Assembly: GCA_910586845.1 (NCBI GenBank)
Contig: CAJUJV010000061.1
Location: 5,952-11,570 of the forward strand
Source: an uncultured Hungatella sp.
Lineage (GTDB): Bacteria > Bacillota > Clostridia > Lachnospirales > Lachnospiraceae
Length of the DNA: 5,619 nt
Reading direction: 5' to 3'
In this document: one piece after another, positions 4,504 to 5,619 of the stretch
Numbering within the stretch: the first letter of the stretch is position 1
How the letters are laid out: each line of letters begins with the position of its first letter
The notes under the pieces: model-generated
Told to the model about the DNA's origin: nothing
The model's input: the letters and a program-made list of their open reading frames with translations, nothing else
Database searches by the model: none
Translations under genes and position numbers: made by a program

Positions 4504-5619
4504 TCATCCCATATAAAATACAAACAGCAGATAACCCAGAGTCATACACAGACCGATACAGAACAGCATCAGGCCGAAGGAGAAGCTCTGCTCCACCAGA
4601 TCCGTCATGTGTTTCACTCTCTTTTCCCGCTCGATCATATGATGCACGGCGGAAACTCTCACTCTTCCTGTATCCTCTTTTCCGAAAAGACCGTCTCTCA
4701 GTTTCACCCACCTGTCCACCAGACGGCCCAGGATATGGGCCAGCCGGTCTGTCTCCGGACGGTTCTTCGGCTCCGGAAGCTGACGGCATACTGTCCGGCG
4801 CATAAGCACCACCACACTGTCGGTGAGATAATCAAGGGCCCTGCAGAATACGGAGGACAGGGCAAAAAATACCGTCATCACCGTGGAGATCAGATACTGA
4901 TCCACGAACCCGAACACCGCGCCGCAGATTCCCGGAAGGGCCGTCTGAAGGACCGGACGGTAGATCAGGTTTTCCAGATCCAGCCACGCAGGCCAGCGGT
5001 CCACATAACGTCTTGTGCCTCCCTCTTCCGGCTCCATCAAAAGCCCTCTGATCACTACCGCATACAGTACCGCTCCGATGGCGATGGAGATCAGTCCGCC
5101 TTTGAGATTGGTAAAAGTAAAATAATGGACTTCATGAACATGGCCGCTGCCTCTGAAAAAATCCTGGCCCATATCGGCGATCCTGTTCATGGTATTGTAA
5201 GGCAGCATGCCCAGGACTGGCAGGATGACCGCGGCCCCCACCAGGACCGTCCGGCTGAGAACCGTCATGTAGCCGGAGGACATCCGGTCAAATTCTTCCT
5301 GTCTTTTCGGGTTTTTGTCCACAAAAAGGGCCACGGTCAGCTTCACCATATAGGCTACGGTCATACCGCCCGTAAACAGGAACACCCACTCGGCAGCCTT
5401 CCAGAATCCGGGAGCCGTAAGAAGAGGAAGAAGGGTCCCGGACACGCCCGCCAGTTCTCCCACAGCCACGCCTTCCTCCAGAAGGTGGGTATACTCGACG
5501 ATGCTTTCATGGAGCAGAGTCTTGCTTACATATCCGTTCCACAGAGGGATGCCGCCGATGCCCAGGGCTCCCATGAGGAAACAGAAGAACAAAGCCGGTT
5601 TCTTCCGTCCGAATCCCCG
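4504..5619 (-). CDS. Proton-conducting membrane subunit, NuoL/ND5/MrpA superfamily (start beyond window)
   Basis: This is the C-terminal 371 residues of a polytopic membrane protein of the family that includes complex I NuoL/M/N, Mrp antiporter MrpA/D and membrane hydrogenase subunits. The frame is open to the right edge; the leucine codon TTG at 5592 is internal. The visible start holds the family segment FLMGALGIGGIPLWNGYVSK, a membrane helix ending in the loop Gly and Ser-Lys near residues 32-33, comparable to the GxPxxxGFxSK segment of NuoL. Further hydrophobic helices lie near residues 72-100, 122-140, 175-195 and 243-260, with a final one at about 345-369. Between the last two is a hydrophilic, Arg-rich stretch of about 85 residues. 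It would carry H+ or Na+ through a larger complex whose other subunits would lie to the right, outside the window. Which complex cannot be decided here. Confidence 0.85.
   Translation of the reverse strand, partial: RGFGRKKPALFFCFLMGALGIGGIPLWNGYVSKTLLHESIVEYTHLLEEGVAVGELAGVSGTLLPLLTAPGFWKAAEWVFLFTGGMTVAYMVKLTVALFVDKNPKRQEEFDRMSSGYMTVLSRTVLVGAAVILPVLGMLPYNTMNRIADMGQDFFRGSGHVHEVHYFTFTNLKGGLISIAIGAVLYAVVIRGLLMEPEEGGTRRYVDRWPAWLDLENLIYRPVLQTALPGICGAVFGFVDQYLISTVMTVFFALSSVFCRALDYLTDSVVVLMRRTVCRQLPEPKNRPETDRLAHILGRLVDRWVKLRDGLFGKEDTGRVRVSAVHHMIEREKRVKHMTDLVEQSFSFGLMLFCIGLCMTLGYLLFVFYMG

Overview
The window looks like a chromosomal segment of an anaerobic, low-GC-lineage Firmicute, most likely a gut Lachnospiraceae-type clostridium. 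The reasons are strong AAGGAGG-type ribosome binding sites, sigma-A type promoters, U-tract terminators, and a gene content of a PflX-like radical SAM protein, a MATE pump with a MarR regulator, RarA, and a NuoL-type proton channel subunit. This placement is inference; no rRNA or other marker is present.

Layout from left to right. A radical SAM / PflA-like protein on the + strand enters from the left edge and ends at 382. From 383 to 1138 there is no credible protein gene. Its left half (about 411-857) has the signature of a leftward-transcribed structured non-coding RNA. It starts at a perfect-consensus promoter (TTGACA, 17 bp, TATAAT) backed by A-tracts, is strongly purine-rich, contains several helices whose wobble pairs work only on the - strand transcript, and ends at a 12-bp hairpin followed by U4. 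I could not assign it to an RNA family. The right half is the AT-rich upstream element and a tandem-hairpin terminator for the next gene.

Everything from 1033 to the right edge is read leftward (- strand). Two units are visible. The first is a MarR-type regulator followed by a MATE efflux pump (3004 to 1139). A consensus promoter precedes marR, and a 19-nt sequence is repeated (17 of 19 positions identical) at the marR promoter and again upstream of the MATE gene. This is the expected picture of an autoregulated repressor controlling its pump, as in the mepR-mepA type of system. A terminator built into the marR stop codon lies between the two genes.

The second unit is a NuoL/ND5-superfamily proton channel subunit entering from the right edge (to 4504), followed 12 bp later by rarA (4491 to 3154), which closes with a strong rho-independent terminator at 3101-3146. 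rarA carries an N-terminal exact match to the beta-clamp-binding consensus. The most interesting items are the candidate large RNA at 411-857 and the duplicated MarR operator.
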